Below, piece by piece: positions 26,813 through 35,840 of a stretch of DNA of 40,026 bases. Source of the stretch: Cupriavidus basilensis. Lineage in GTDB: Bacteria > Pseudomonadota > Gammaproteobacteria > Burkholderiales > Burkholderiaceae. A program made the position numbers and the translations under genes. Location of the stretch: contig NZ_JARJLM010000385.1 of the NCBI RefSeq assembly GCF_029335485.1, positions 1 through 40,026 of the forward strand. Reading direction: 5' to 3'. Each line of letters begins with the position of its first letter. Position 1 is the stretch's first letter. The notes beneath the pieces were generated by a model. That model was given only the letters and a program-made list of their open reading frames with translations, did not search any database and was not told the origin of the DNA.

Positions 26813-27766
26813 TCAGCCGTAGATCCACACATTGGCCGCTTCGCCCACCCGGGCGAAACCGCGGTACATGCCTTCCGTATTGAAGGGCAGCGTGACGTTG
26901 CCCTCGCGGTCCACGGCGATCAGGCCGCCGCGGCCATGGATGGCGGGCAGTTTCTCCATCACCACGCGGCGCGCGGCCTCTTCAAGCGGGAGGCCGGCAT
27001 AGCGCATCTGCGCCGCCACGTCATACGCGGCCACGGTGCGGATGAACATTTCGCCGGTGCCGGTAGTGGAAACCGCAGCCACGTCGTCGGCAAAGCAACC
27101 GGCGCCGACAATGGGCGTATCGCCCACGCGCCCCACCTGCTTGTTGGTAACACCGCCCGTGGACGTCGCCGCAGCCAGGCGCCCCTGGGCATCGAAAGCC
27201 ACCGCCCCTACCGTGCCGAACTTGCTGTCCGGATCGATGGGCTCGGCGGCCAGCGTGGCGGCATCGTGGTCCAGCAGGGTCATGCCGCTGGCGGCGCGGG
27301 CGCGCTGCCACTGCTCGGTGCGCGCCTGGGTGAAGTAGTAGTCGGGCGTCACCAGTGCCAGGCCCTGCGCCTGGGCAAAGGCCTCCGCACCCTCGCCGGC
27401 GAACAGCACGTGCTCGCTCTTCTCCATCACCGCGCGCGCAGCCAGCACCGGATTGCGCAGCCGCTTGACGCAGGCCACCGCACCGGCGCCCAGCGTGGCG
27501 CCATCCATGATGGCGGCATCCAGCTCGTAGGTGCCGGCGTGGGTCAGCACCGCGCCGCGGCCGGCATTGAACAGCGGGCAGTCCTCGAGCAGGCGCACCG
27601 CCTCGGTGACGGCGTCGAGCGCGCTGCCGCCCTCGGCCAGCACGCGCTGGCCGGCTTCAAGCACGGCGCCGAGCGCGGCGGTGTATTCGGCTTCCCTGGC
27701 GGGGTCCATGGCGGCACGGGTGATGGTGCCGGCGCCACCGTGGATGGCAATCACTGGCGTATTCAT
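26813..27766 (-). CDS. iaaA: Isoaspartyl peptidase / L-asparaginase (type III)
   Basis: This 317-residue N-terminal-nucleophile hydrolase cleaves isoaspartyl dipeptides and asparagine. It begins [11 protein letters not shown], as the family does, and has the [24 protein letters not shown] block. The self-cleavage site is Gly184-Thr185 (KFGTVGAVA), with Thr as nucleophile, followed by [24 protein letters not shown]. Residues [11 protein letters not shown] fit the substrate-binding loop. The E. coli homologue likewise heads gsiABCD. It starts 11 bases after the regulator gene, so regulator and salvage genes are one transcript. Confidence 0.95.
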   Translation of the reverse strand: MNTPVIAIHGGAGTITRAAMDPAREAEYTAALGAVLEAGQRVLAEGGSALDAVTEAVRLLEDCPLFNAGRGAVLTHAGTYELDAAIMDGATLGAGAVACVKRLRNPVLAARAVMEKSEHVLFAGEGAEAFAQAQGLALVTPDYYFTQARTEQWQRARAASGMTLLDHDAATLAAEPIDPDSKFGTVGAVAFDAQGRLAAATSTGGVTNKQVGRVGDTPIVGAGCFADDVAAVSTTGTGEMFIRTVAAYDVAAQMRYAGLPLEEAARRVVMEKLPAIHGRGGLIAVDREGNVTLPFNTEGMYRGFARVGEAANVWIYG

Positions 27767-27777
27767 TCGGATTCGAT

Positions 27778-28800
27778 TCACGATGCGTTCGGGGAAGTCG
27801 TCTTGCGGCGTGCCGGGGCACTCTTCTTGCGGCCCTCGGCCGCCTCGTCCTGGCGCTGCTCGCGGGCGTCGCGCTCCTGTCCGGGCGGCACGCCATGCAG
27901 CCACGGCAGCAGGAATTCCGTCATCTCGGCGGCCGCCTTGACGGCATGCGCGGCGCGATACGCCACCGCGCCACACAGCGCTTCGATAAAGGCCAGCACC
28001 GCCGTGTCCGAGTTGGCGGACAGCTGGCGCCCGGAATGCGCATACAGCGCGATATCCGCCAGCGCCGCCAACGGCGAGGTGGGCCCGTCGGTCAGGGCCA
28101 TGATGCGTGCGCCGCGCGAGCGGGCGCGCCGGGCAATGGTCACGGTGTCATATACATAGCGCGGGAAGCCGATCACGATCAGCAGGTCGCTGGGCTGCAG
28201 CTTGTACAGCTGGCGCGCTGCGGTCGACGCGCCGCCCGCTCCCGACACCGAAATCACGGTACGGCAGGACATATCCAGCCCATGCTGCAACAGCCCGGCC
28301 AGGAAGCCGCTGGCGCCGAAGCCCACCACGAAGATGCGCTCGGCCGCCCGGATGGCCTCCACCGCGCGTTCGCATGCATCGGCATCGAGCGCGCGCCGCG
28401 TGGCTTCGAGATTGCGCACGTCCTCTTCCAGCGAGGCGGCAAACACCTCGGCCACCGTGGCCGGACGCGCCAATTCGGTGCGAAGTTTCTCAACCGGTGC
28501 AAGCGTGGCCTCGAAACCGCGCACCAGTTCGGCGCGGAACTGCGGGTAGCCCTCGAATCCGAGCGCGCGCGAGAAGCGATTGGCGGTGGCGACCGATACC
28601 TCGACCGCATCGGCGAATTCGTCGATGCGCATGGTGGCGGCGCGGAACGGGTTGCCCAGTACATATTCCGCCATGCGCTGGTGCGCCGGCGTCAGCGTCG
28701 GCAGGGCACGGGCAATACGCTCGGTGACCGAGGGACCGCTGGTGTCGCTGCTGTTGCTGCTGCCGGTATTGCCGTTTGAACCGTTGATGTCTTTGGACAT
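27778..28800 (-). CDS. RpiR-family transcriptional regulator of the salvage operon
   Basis: This 340-residue regulator has an N-terminal HTH_6 domain (about 25-100, with MRIDEFADAVEVSVATANRFSRALGF as the recognition region). A C-terminal SIS domain follows (about 135-270, with RIFVVGFGASGFLAGLL and DLLIVIGFPRYVYDTV). SIS domains sense phosphosugars or other small metabolites. It has an unusual Ser/Asn/Gly-rich N-terminus and a charged Lys/Arg/Glu C-terminal tail beyond the SIS domain. The start at 28800 (MSKDINGSN) is favoured over upstream ATGs with odd composition. It is the first gene of the operon and so is probably autoregulated through the palindrome at 28869-28884. Confidence 0.9.
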   Translation of the reverse strand: MSKDINGSNGNTGSSNSSDTSGPSVTERIARALPTLTPAHQRMAEYVLGNPFRAATMRIDEFADAVEVSVATANRFSRALGFEGYPQFRAELVRGFEATLAPVEKLRTELARPATVAEVFAASLEEDVRNLEATRRALDADACERAVEAIRAAERIFVVGFGASGFLAGLLQHGLDMSCRTVISVSGAGGASTAARQLYKLQPSDLLIVIGFPRYVYDTVTIARRARSRGARIMALTDGPTSPLAALADIALYAHSGRQLSANSDTAVLAFIEALCGAVAYRAAHAVKAAAEMTEFLLPWLHGVPPGQERDAREQRQDEAAEGRKKSAPARRKTTSPNAS

Positions 28801-29126
28801 GGCACGTGCAGTGGGTTGGTCGGCGATGCGCGCCGCCGGAAACAAAACATGGATCCGGTGCGCATCCATGTAAATAAATTTACACGCAAAGCCTATGCCA
28901 TGAAAATAGAGTTTTACCAGCCCAAGGGTTTCCACCTAGGGCCTGGCGCTGCCAATACCGTCCCGCGCCGCCCCCGCTGCACTTGCCAGCCCTGTCCGCG
29001 CGCCGCGCGCCGGCCATTCGGGGGTGCCGCCATGCGAAGCGGCTACAATGCCGGGTTGCCCCGGGTCATGCCGGGGCCGGATTGACCGAACGCCCAGACC
29101 CGCTCTTCTCCAGCCTTTCCCCTCCC
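28801..29126. other. Divergent intergenic region between the rpiR-type gene and the ABC-F gene
   Basis: No gene is seen. Besides the palindrome at 28869-28884 it holds a second inverted repeat, CATGGAT (28848-28854) and ATCCATG (28864-28870), with a 9-base spacer. The stretch around 28870-28920 is A+T-rich and probably contains the leftward promoter. The right part is G+C-rich and should hold the rightward promoter; no clear boxes were seen. Confidence 0.45.
28869..28884 (-). promoter_or_regulatory. Perfect palindrome, candidate RpiR-family operator
   Basis: TGTAAAT-AA-ATTTACA is a perfect 16-base inverted repeat, 69 bases upstream of the regulator start. Known RpiR-family sites such as HexR boxes have the same TGTA...TACA form with an A+T-rich centre. 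It stands out in G+C-rich surroundings. Confidence 0.65.
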
Positions 29127-31073
29127 GTGATCCGAATCGACCAGCTAGTCCTCCAGCGCGGCACCAAGGTGCTGTTCGACCACACCAGCGTGACGCTGAA
29201 CCCCGGCGAGCGCGTCGGCCTTGTCGGTGCCAACGGCAGCGGCAAGTCGACCCTGTTCGCCATGCTGCGCGGCGAACTGCAGGCGGACGGCGGCGACGTA
29301 GCCATCCCGCCGCAGTGGCGCACCGCCCACGTGGCGCAGGAAACCCCGGCGGTCATGCGCAGCGCGGTGGAATACGTGATCGACGGCGATACCCGCCTGC
29401 GCGACATCGAAGCGCGCATCGCCGCGGCCCAGGCCAGTGGCGACGGCAGCGCCGAGGGTGACGCCCACGCTGCCTTCGCCGATGCCGATGGCTATACCGC
29501 GCCGGCGCGCGCCGAGGCCCTGTTGCTCGGGCTGGGCTTCACGCTGCCGCAGGTGTCGCAGCCGGTGGCCTCGTTCTCGGGCGGCTGGCGCATGCGGCTG
29601 AACCTGGCCCAGGCGCTGATGTGCCCGTCCGACCTGCTGCTGCTCGACGAACCCACCAATCACCTGGATCTGGACGCCATCGTCTGGCTGGAAGACTGGC
29701 TGGCACGCTATCCCGGCACGCTGGTGATGATTTCTCACGATCGCGAATTCCTCGACGCGATCTGCAATGTCACGGTGCATATCGAGAACCAGCAATTGCG
29801 CCGCTACGGCGGCAACTACAGCCAGTTCGAGACCCTGCGCCTGCAGCAGATGGCCTTGCAGCAGTCAGCCTACTCGCGCCAGCAGAAGGAGATCGCCCAT
29901 CTCGAGTCCTTCATCACCCGCTTCAAGGCCAAGGCCAGCAAGGCGCGTCAAGCGCAGAGCCGGGTCAAGGCGCTGGAGAAGATGGAGCGGCTGGCGCCGG
30001 TGCATATCGCCGCGGGCTTTGCCTTCGAGTTCCGCGAACCCGATTCGGCGCCCAACCCGATGATGGTGCTGGAAGGCGTGGACTGCGGCTATCCCGCCCC
30101 CGCGCCGCACGCGCCGCCGGTGACCATCCTGCACAATCTCACGCTGTCGATCCAGACCGGCCAGCGCATCGGCCTCCTGGGCGCCAACGGCCAGGGCAAG
30201 TCGACGCTGGTGAAGACGCTGGCCGGCTCGCAGGAAGCACTGGCCGGCACGCTGCGCCTGGGCAAGGGCCTGCAGATCGGCTACTTTGCCCAGCACCAGC
30301 TGGAAACGCTGCGCGACCACGAATCGCCGCTGCAGCACCTGGCCCGGCTGGCGCCGGACACCCGCGAGCAGGAACTGCGCGACTTCCTCGGCAGCTTCAA
30401 CTTTCGCGGCGACATGGCGACCGCCTCGATCGAGCCGTTCTCCGGCGGCGAAAAGGCCCGCCTGGCGCTGTCGCTGATCGTCTGGCAGAAGCCCAACCTG
30501 CTGCTGCTCGACGAACCGACCAACCACCTGGACCTCGACACCCGCGAGGCGCTCACCATGGCGCTGGCGCAATTCGAAGGCACGCTGATCGTGGTCTCGC
30601 ACGATCGCCATCTGCTGCGGGCCACCACCGACCAGTTCATCCTGGTGGCGGACGGCACCATCCAGCCCTTCGACGGCGACCTGGACGATTACCGCGACTG
30701 GCTGCTCAAGCAGGCCGCGGCCAAGCGCAATGCGGCCAGCGCCGCCCACTCGCAGGCGGATGGAGAAGCCGCGGCAACCTCGAACGCCAATCGCCGCGAC
30801 CAGCGCCGCGCCGAGGCCGACGAACGCCAGCGCCTGACGCAGTTGCGCAAGCCGCTGACCAAGGAGCTGGAAAAAGTGGAGAAGCGCATGGCCGTGCTGC
30901 AGCAGGCCAAGGCCGAGATCGACGCCTTCATGGCCGACGAGACCAGCTACGCCGAAGCCAACAAGACCAGGCTGATGGAGATGCTCAAGCGCCAGGGCGA
31001 AGTCGGCGGCGAGCTGGATACGCTGGAAGAACGCTGGCTGGAGCTGCAGGAGCAGATCGAGCAGATCGTGTGA
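29127..31073 (+). CDS. yheS: ABC-F family ATPase, YheS type
   Basis: This 648-residue cytosolic ABC-F protein has two ATPase domains without membrane segments. Domain one has GANGSGKST, FSGGWRMRLNLAQAL and LLLLDEPTNHLDLD. The linker is helical and charged (about 245-315, QQKEIAHLESFITRFKAKAS). Domain two has GANGQGKST, FSGGEKARLALSL and LLLLDEPTNHLDLD. The C-terminal 100 residues are a Lys/Glu-rich coiled coil. ABC-F proteins act on the ribosome; YheS is thought to help translation through difficult nascent chains. The GTG at 29127 (VIRIDQLVLQRG) is chosen because the upstream reading frame is G+C-rich filler. The length is close to E. coli YheS (637). Confidence 0.9.
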   Translation: MIRIDQLVLQRGTKVLFDHTSVTLNPGERVGLVGANGSGKSTLFAMLRGELQADGGDVAIPPQWRTAHVAQETPAVMRSAVEYVIDGDTRLRDIEARIAAAQASGDGSAEGDAHAAFADADGYTAPARAEALLLGLGFTLPQVSQPVASFSGGWRMRLNLAQALMCPSDLLLLDEPTNHLDLDAIVWLEDWLARYPGTLVMISHDREFLDAICNVTVHIENQQLRRYGGNYSQFETLRLQQMALQQSAYSRQQKEIAHLESFITRFKAKASKARQAQSRVKALEKMERLAPVHIAAGFAFEFREPDSAPNPMMVLEGVDCGYPAPAPHAPPVTILHNLTLSIQTGQRIGLLGANGQGKSTLVKTLAGSQEALAGTLRLGKGLQIGYFAQHQLETLRDHESPLQHLARLAPDTREQELRDFLGSFNFRGDMATASIEPFSGGEKARLALSLIVWQKPNLLLLDEPTNHLDLDTREALTMALAQFEGTLIVVSHDRHLLRATTDQFILVADGTIQPFDGDLDDYRDWLLKQAAAKRNAASAAHSQADGEAAATSNANRRDQRRAEADERQRLTQLRKPLTKELEKVEKRMAVLQQAKAEIDAFMADETSYAEANKTRLMEMLKRQGEVGGELDTLEERWLELQEQIEQIV

Positions 31074-31079
31074 GGGATG

Positions 31080-31124
31080 CCGGGGGCGCCAGCCCCCGGA
31101 TACGCGCGCCGGCGGCAGCCGGCG
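31080..31124. terminator. Tandem stem-loops between convergent yheS and dsbB
   Basis: CCGGGGGC (31080-31087), loop GCCA plus one base's slack, GCCCCCGG (31092-31099). A second hairpin follows, CGCCGGC (31107-31113), loop GGCA, GCCGGCG (31118-31124). They fill the gap between two convergent genes and should act in both directions. There is no long T tract. Confidence 0.65.
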
Positions 31125-31136
31125 GCGCCAGGAATC

Positions 31137-31622
31137 TCAGCGGTAGTTCTTCTCGCGCCGGATCATGCCGACCGCCAGCGTGGCGGTCAGGATAAACAGC
31201 CAGATCAGCGACCACGCCGGAAGCGACAGGCCCAGGATCGGCGGCAGCGGCGTGGTGCACATGCCGTCCGAGAAGAACACCTGCGGCAGGATCTTGGCGG
31301 TAGGCAGCTGGTTGACCCAGTTTTCCAGCGGATCGATGCCGCAGCTGGCCTTGGGGTTGAGCAGCAGCGATACGTGATAGGCCGCCACCGCGATGCCCGC
31401 CACGCCGGAAAGCATGCCCAGGCCCTGCCACAGGCTGCGCGTGTTCTGCGCGATGGCAGCAAGCAGCGAGAACAGGCCGATGCCGACGAAGGCAAAACGC
31501 TGCATCACGCACAGCGGGCAAGGTTGATAGCCCTCGACATGCTGCAGGTAGAGGGCATAGCCGACCAGTCCGAACGAAACCACGGCGATCAGCAAGAAGA
31601 AACTGCGGGAATTGGCTTGCAT
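31137..31622 (-). CDS. dsbB: Disulfide bond formation protein B
   Basis: DsbB is the inner-membrane quinone reductase that reoxidises DsbA. The 161-residue protein has four hydrophobic helices. The first periplasmic cysteine pair is Cys35-Pro-Leu-Cys38 (QPCPLCVMQR), facing quinone. The second loop carries Cys94 and Cys122 (KASCGIDP and DGMCTT), which exchange with DsbA. QR directly after the first pair matches the quinone-site arginine of the family. The start is the ATG at 31622. It stands alone and converges with yheS. Confidence 0.96.
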   Translation of the reverse strand: MQANSRSFFLLIAVVSFGLVGYALYLQHVEGYQPCPLCVMQRFAFVGIGLFSLLAAIAQNTRSLWQGLGMLSGVAGIAVAAYHVSLLLNPKASCGIDPLENWVNQLPTAKILPQVFFSDGMCTTPLPPILGLSLPAWSLIWLFILTATLAVGMIRREKNYR

Positions 31623-31880
31623 AGCTCACTAGCAAAAAGGGCCGTACGGCGCCCGCCGGAGCGAAAGGCAGGCAGCGCAAGGACGTCCATCGGTGCGCGC
31701 GTCCGGCCAACCGCCTGGCACGCGCAATACGAGGCACATTATTACCGATTTTGGGATACGGCCCCGCAGGAACCCCCTGCGACCGGCACCGCGCCGCTTG
31801 CGGCGGATTGACGCAGACCGCTATGGTCCCGCGCCGGGCGCAATCGTTTGCGGCGCCATCGCCCCCCGCCGCTGCCCTCC

Positions 31881-32417
31881 TCAAGCACCCGCGCCTAGCG
31901 TGCGCAGCGTGGCGGGCACGATGCGCCGGTGCAGCGGCGCGACGAACAGCATATAGACGCGCCCCAGCGCATTGCGGTTGTGCACCACCGTGGACACCGC
32001 CACCGCGGGCTGCCCGCCGGCGGCCGGCTCCGGCGGCTCCAGCTTGCACACCGAGATCTTCACCTCGAGGTGCTTGTCCGCGTCGCCCAGCACCACCTCG
32101 CGCTCCGACAGCGCGAGCAGCGAAAAGATGCCGACGCGATCGCCCACGCGGTAGGCGCTGGCCGGCTTGCCGGCATCGATATCGCCAAGGTGGCCAAGGT
32201 CCTTCAGCCCGAACAGCACCACCACGCGGTTGCGCAGGGACATCAGGCGAGTCACCCAGGCCGGCGTGCGCGACACGATCCCCAGGTAGATTTCCAGCGC
32301 GGATTGCCTCGCATCGGGCACGGCCACCCGGTAGGCGTCGAAGAAATCGGCGCTGGCGAGGCTGGGTGCGAGCAGGCTGGAGGCGGGTACGTCGATGACA
32401 GTGACAGGCTGGCGCAT
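31881..32417 (-). CDS. DUF2867-family protein, unknown function
   Basis: This 178-residue protein resembles the DUF2867 family of small alpha/beta proteins found beside oxidoreductases and SDR-like proteins. Recognisable parts are ADFFDAYRVAVPDA, RNRVVVLFGLKDLG, VGDRVGIFSLLALSEREVVLGDADKHLEVKISV and a C-terminal YMLFVAPLHRRIVPATLR, which is the characteristic ending. There is no signal peptide or membrane segment. The function is not known. The start at 32417 is chosen because the upstream in-frame codons extend into the next gene region without coding character. It follows the acetyltransferase gene at 64 bases on the same strand. Confidence 0.75.
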   Translation of the reverse strand: MRQPVTVIDVPASSLLAPSLASADFFDAYRVAVPDARQSALEIYLGIVSRTPAWVTRLMSLRNRVVVLFGLKDLGHLGDIDAGKPASAYRVGDRVGIFSLLALSEREVVLGDADKHLEVKISVCKLEPPEPAAGGQPAVAVSTVVHNRNALGRVYMLFVAPLHRRIVPATLRTLGAGA

Positions 32418-32481
32418 GGCTCGCGTGTGGTGGGTGGATGACCGGCACAGTATAGCGGCCAGCCTCCCGCGTGCGTCCCCT

Positions 32482-33093
32482 TCAGGGTGTCCCACCGTCG
32501 CCGTACAGCCCGCGCCAGCGCTCCGAAGACAAGCGGTACAGCCAATGCAAACGCAGCGGACTATCCTGCGCGACCGCGGGGTGCTCGAAGGTTCCGTCCG
32601 CCACCATGCCGAGCCGCTCCATCAAGGCCCGCGAAGGTGCATTGGGCAGCGCGGTGAACGAGACGATTTCCGCCAGCGCCAGCCGCTCGAAGCCAAAACG
32701 CAGGGCGGCCAGCGCCGCCTCCATGGCATAGCCCTGCCCCCAGTACGCCGGGGCCAGGCGCCAGCCGATTTCCACGCAGGGAGAGAACGGCAGTGTCCAT
32801 GCAGGTTCGTGCAGACCGACCATGCCGACAAAGACGCCATCCGGCTTGCGCTCGACGGCCCAGAAACCCCAGCCGCGCCCCGCGATCAGCGACTGGCAGC
32901 GCAGCGCCATGGCATCGCTGGCGGCGCGGTCCAGCGGCGCGGGGAAGTGCGCCATGGCCAGCGGGTCGGCATTGAGCGCGGCAAAGGGCGCGAAATCTGC
33001 CTTGCGCCACTGCCGCAGGCGCAGGCGGGCGGTCTCCAGCGCGAGCGGTTCATTGCCGGCCGCGCCAGCCAAGCAAGCCTGTTGATCGGGCAT
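32482..33093 (-). CDS. RimJ/RimL-type GNAT acetyltransferase
   Basis: This 203-residue acetyltransferase has the RimJ/RimL layout. LETARLRLRQWRKADFAPFAALNADP is the N-terminal block. EIGWRLAPAYWGQGYAMEAA is the acetyl-CoA loop (Gln-Gly-x-Ala). VSFTALPNAPSRALMERLGM closes the fold. Such enzymes acetylate protein N-termini or small amines and drugs; this one's substrate is unknown. The ATG at 33093 is used because the longer reading frame upstream runs into the radA 3' region. It lies 61 bases after radA on the same strand. Confidence 0.87.
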   Translation of the reverse strand: MPDQQACLAGAAGNEPLALETARLRLRQWRKADFAPFAALNADPLAMAHFPAPLDRAASDAMALRCQSLIAGRGWGFWAVERKPDGVFVGMVGLHEPAWTLPFSPCVEIGWRLAPAYWGQGYAMEAALAALRFGFERLALAEIVSFTALPNAPSRALMERLGMVADGTFEHPAVAQDSPLRLHWLYRLSSERWRGLYGDGGTP

Positions 33094-33154
33094 GGTGTCG
33101 ATGTCTCCCTTGCTCAGTGCGCAGCCGCGCCCTGCCGGCTGCGCTCGCAGGCCT

Positions 33155-34516
33155 TCACTCCAGATGCCGTACCCGGTCGATGGCTTGCTCCAGCCGCTCG
33201 ACCGCCACCACCTCCAGGCCCTCGATCTTCTGCTTGGGCGCATTGGCCTTCGGGATCACGGCCATCGAGAAGCCCAGCTTGGCGGCCTCGCGCAAACGCT
33301 CCTGCCCGCGCGGGCTGGGCCGGATCTCGCCGGCCAGGCCGATTTCGCCGAAGACCACCAGCCCGCGCGGCAGCGGCTTGTTGCGCATCGAGGAATGGAT
33401 GGCCAGCAGCACCGCCAGGTCGGCCGCCGGCTCGGTGATCTTGACCCCGCCCACGGCGTTGAGGAACACGTCCTGGTCGAAGCAGGCAATGCCGGCATGG
33501 CGGTGCAGCACCGCCAGCAGCATGGCCAGCCGGTTCTGCTCCAGCCCCACGGCCAGGCGCCGCGGGTTCGGCACATTCGCGGTATCCACCAGCGCCTGCA
33601 CCTCCACCAGCAGCGGCCGCGTGCCCTCCTGCGTCACCAGCACGCAGGAGCCGGGCACCACCTGCTCGTGCTGCGACAGGAACAGCGCGGAAGGATTGCT
33701 GACGCCGCGCAGGCCGCGCTCGGTCATGGCGAACACGCCCAGCTCGTTGACGGCGCCAAAGCGGTTCTTGAAGGCGCGGATCAGGCGGTGCGAGGAATGC
33801 GTGTCGCCCTCGAAGTACAGCACGGTATCGACGATGTGCTCGAGCACGCGCGGCCCCGCCAGGCTGCCGTCCTTGGTCACATGGCCGACCAGGATGATGG
33901 TGACGCCCGTGCTCTTGGCGATGCGGGTCAACTGGGCCGCACACTCGCGCACCTGGGCCACCGAGCCCGGCGCCGAGGTCAGCGCCTCCGAGAACAGCGT
34001 CTGGATCGAGTCGATCACCGCCACCTCGGGCTTTTCCGACTCCAGCGCGGCCTGGATCTTCTCCAGCTGGATCTCGGCCAGCAGCGCCATGTGCGGGCTG
34101 TCGACGCCGAGGCGCTGCGCCCGCAAGGCGATCTGCGCGCCGGATTCCTCGCCGCTCACGTATAGCACGCGCCGCTCCGAGGCCAGGTTGGCCAGGGCCT
34201 GCAACAGCAGCGTGGACTTGCCGATGCCGGGATCGCCGCCGATCAGCACCACCCCGCCCGACACCAGGCCGCCGCCCAGCACGCGGTCGAACTCATCGAT
34301 GCCGCTGGAGAAGCGCGGCACGTCGGCGGCGTCGATTTCCGACAGGCGCCGCACCGTGGCGGACGCGGCCAGCGGCTGGAAACGCTTGGCCGAGGCGGTT
34401 TCCGCCACGCTCTCCACCAGCGTGTTCCATTGCTGGCAATGCGGGCACTGGCCTTGCCAGCGCGGCGAAGTGCCGCCGCATTCGGTACAGGTGTAGACGT
34501 TCTTGGGCTTGGCCAA
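33155..34516 (-). CDS. radA: DNA repair protein RadA
   Basis: RadA is a RecA-like ATPase/helicase that drives branch migration in recombination. The 453-residue protein starts with a C4 zinc finger (Cys10, 13, 24, 27). It has Walker A GDPGIGKS (94-101), the RadA KNRFG motif (RAFKNRFGAVNELG) and a C-terminal Lon-like domain with GGVKITEPAADLAVLLAI and GLAGEIRPSPRGQERLREA. The start is a TTG at 34516, giving (M)AKPKNVYTC as in other RadA proteins, with GAGGA nine bases upstream. ATG starts further upstream give non-homologous sequence. alr lies 208 bases upstream on the same strand. Confidence 0.95.
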   Translation of the reverse strand: MAKPKNVYTCTECGGTSPRWQGQCPHCQQWNTLVESVAETASAKRFQPLAASATVRRLSEIDAADVPRFSSGIDEFDRVLGGGLVSGGVVLIGGDPGIGKSTLLLQALANLASERRVLYVSGEESGAQIALRAQRLGVDSPHMALLAEIQLEKIQAALESEKPEVAVIDSIQTLFSEALTSAPGSVAQVRECAAQLTRIAKSTGVTIILVGHVTKDGSLAGPRVLEHIVDTVLYFEGDTHSSHRLIRAFKNRFGAVNELGVFAMTERGLRGVSNPSALFLSQHEQVVPGSCVLVTQEGTRPLLVEVQALVDTANVPNPRRLAVGLEQNRLAMLLAVLHRHAGIACFDQDVFLNAVGGVKITEPAADLAVLLAIHSSMRNKPLPRGLVVFGEIGLAGEIRPSPRGQERLREAAKLGFSMAVIPKANAPKQKIEGLEVVAVERLEQAIDRVRHLE

Positions 34517-34554
34517 CTTGGGGAGTCCTCGGGAATGCGGATATGGATGCGGAT

Positions 34555-34572
34555 GTGCCGATGTATCGGCAC
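34555..34572 (-). promoter_or_regulatory. Perfect inverted repeat upstream of radA
   Basis: GTGCCGA-TGTA-TCGGCAC, with seven-base arms and a four-base loop, lies 39 bases before the TTG start of radA. It could be a leader hairpin or an operator. It does not match the LexA box CTGT-N8-ACAG. Confidence 0.45.
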
Positions 34573-34724
34573 TTGCTGCCCTGATGCGCAGGCGATGAGC
34601 GCGCTGGGCACGCCCCGGCAGTTTCGTGCGGCGCAAGCGCCATACCGGGACGGCTGCCCATGCTGGTGCGTCACGCCGGGACTAAGCCGCAGTGTTCCGG
34701 GCAACCGCCCAGGCATTCAGGCGT

Positions 34725-35840
34725 TCACGCCAGCGCCTGCTGCTCCGGCGCGGTCAGGGTCGCCACCGTGACCGGCACCCGCGGCGCCAGCGCGCACATC
34801 AGCTCGTAGCCCACGGTACCGCTGGCCTCGGCGACATCGTCGATCGGCAGGCCCTGGCCCCAAAGGGTCACGGCGCTGCCCACCCTGGCCTTCGGGCAGG
34901 GCGTCAGGTCGACGCAGATCATGTCCATCGACACACGGCCCACCAGACGGGTGCGCACGCCATCGACCAGCACCGGCGCCGGCTTGTCGCCCCAGCCCGC
35001 GGCATGGCGCGGATAGCCGTCGGCATAGCCGCAGGCCACCACGCCGATGCGCATCGGCCGCTCGGCCTTGAACAGCGAGCCATAGCCCACGGTATCGCCC
35101 GGCTGCAGGTCCTGCACCGAAATCAGTTCGCTGTGCAGCGACATCGCCGGCTGCAGGCCAAAACTGGCAACATCGGCCGCATGGCCCGTGGGCGAGCCGC
35201 CATACAGCACCACCCCCGGCCGGACCCACGCACGATGGGCCTGGGGATGCCACAGCGTGGCCGCCGAATTGGACAGGCTGGCTTCGCCGGGCAGGTTGGC
35301 GGTGGTGGCGTCGAACACGGCCAGCTGGTGCGCGATACCGCGCGCGCTATCGGCATCGGAAAAGTGTGTCATGTGCACGATGCTGCCCACGCAGGACAGC
35401 GTCCGCGCGCGCTCCCAGGCGGCCCGGTACTGGTCCGGGCGGAAGCCCAGGCGGTTCATGCCGGTATTGAGCTTGAGCTGGATCGCCAGCGGCCCCTTGG
35501 GCCTCGCCACCTCCAGCATGCGCAGCTGCTCCTCGCAATGCACCGATGTGGTGAGGCGGTACTGCTCGAGCAAGGGTACGTCCTGCGGCTGGAAGAAACC
35601 TTCCAGCAACAGGATCGGGCCTTGCCAGCCCAGCTCGCGCATCAGCACAGCTTCATTCAGGTCGAGCAGGCCGAAACCATCGGCGGCGCGCAAGCCGGCG
35701 AAGGCACGGCGGATGCCGTGGCCATAGGCATTGGCCTTGACCACGGCCCAGGCGCGCGACTGCGGCGCGCAACGACGTACTACGTCCAGGTTGTTGGCAA
35801 GGGCCGGTTGATGGATGACAGCGTGAATGGGTCTTGGCAT
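34725..35840 (-). CDS. alr: Alanine racemase
   Basis: Alr interconverts L- and D-alanine for peptidoglycan. The 371-residue PLP enzyme has the lysine that binds PLP in [11 protein letters not shown] (Lys35). The opposing catalytic Tyr is in DTVGYGSLF (Tyr253). [13 protein letters not shown] and [11 protein letters not shown] are the other family blocks. Length and domain order (TIM barrel, then beta domain) are normal. Alr and RadA genes are neighbours in many Burkholderiales. The ATG at 35840 fits the family N-terminus. The promoter should lie in the divergent region shared with lplT. Confidence 0.96.
   Translation of the reverse strand: MPRPIHAVIHQPALANNLDVVRRCAPQSRAWAVVKANAYGHGIRRAFAGLRAADGFGLLDLNEAVLMRELGWQGPILLLEGFFQPQDVPLLEQYRLTTSVHCEEQLRMLEVARPKGPLAIQLKLNTGMNRLGFRPDQYRAAWERARTLSCVGSIVHMTHFSDADSARGIAHQLAVFDATTANLPGEASLSNSAATLWHPQAHRAWVRPGVVLYGGSPTGHAADVASFGLQPAMSLHSELISVQDLQPGDTVGYGSLFKAERPMRIGVVACGYADGYPRHAAGWGDKPAPVLVDGVRTRLVGRVSMDMICVDLTPCPKARVGSAVTLWGQGLPIDDVAEASGTVGYELMCALAPRVPVTVATLTAPEQQALA

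Noticed and set aside
24652-26883. 743-residue plus-strand open frame opposite gsiA/gsiB
   Set aside because: It is a His/Ala/Arg-rich shadow of the well-supported minus-strand ABC transporter genes.
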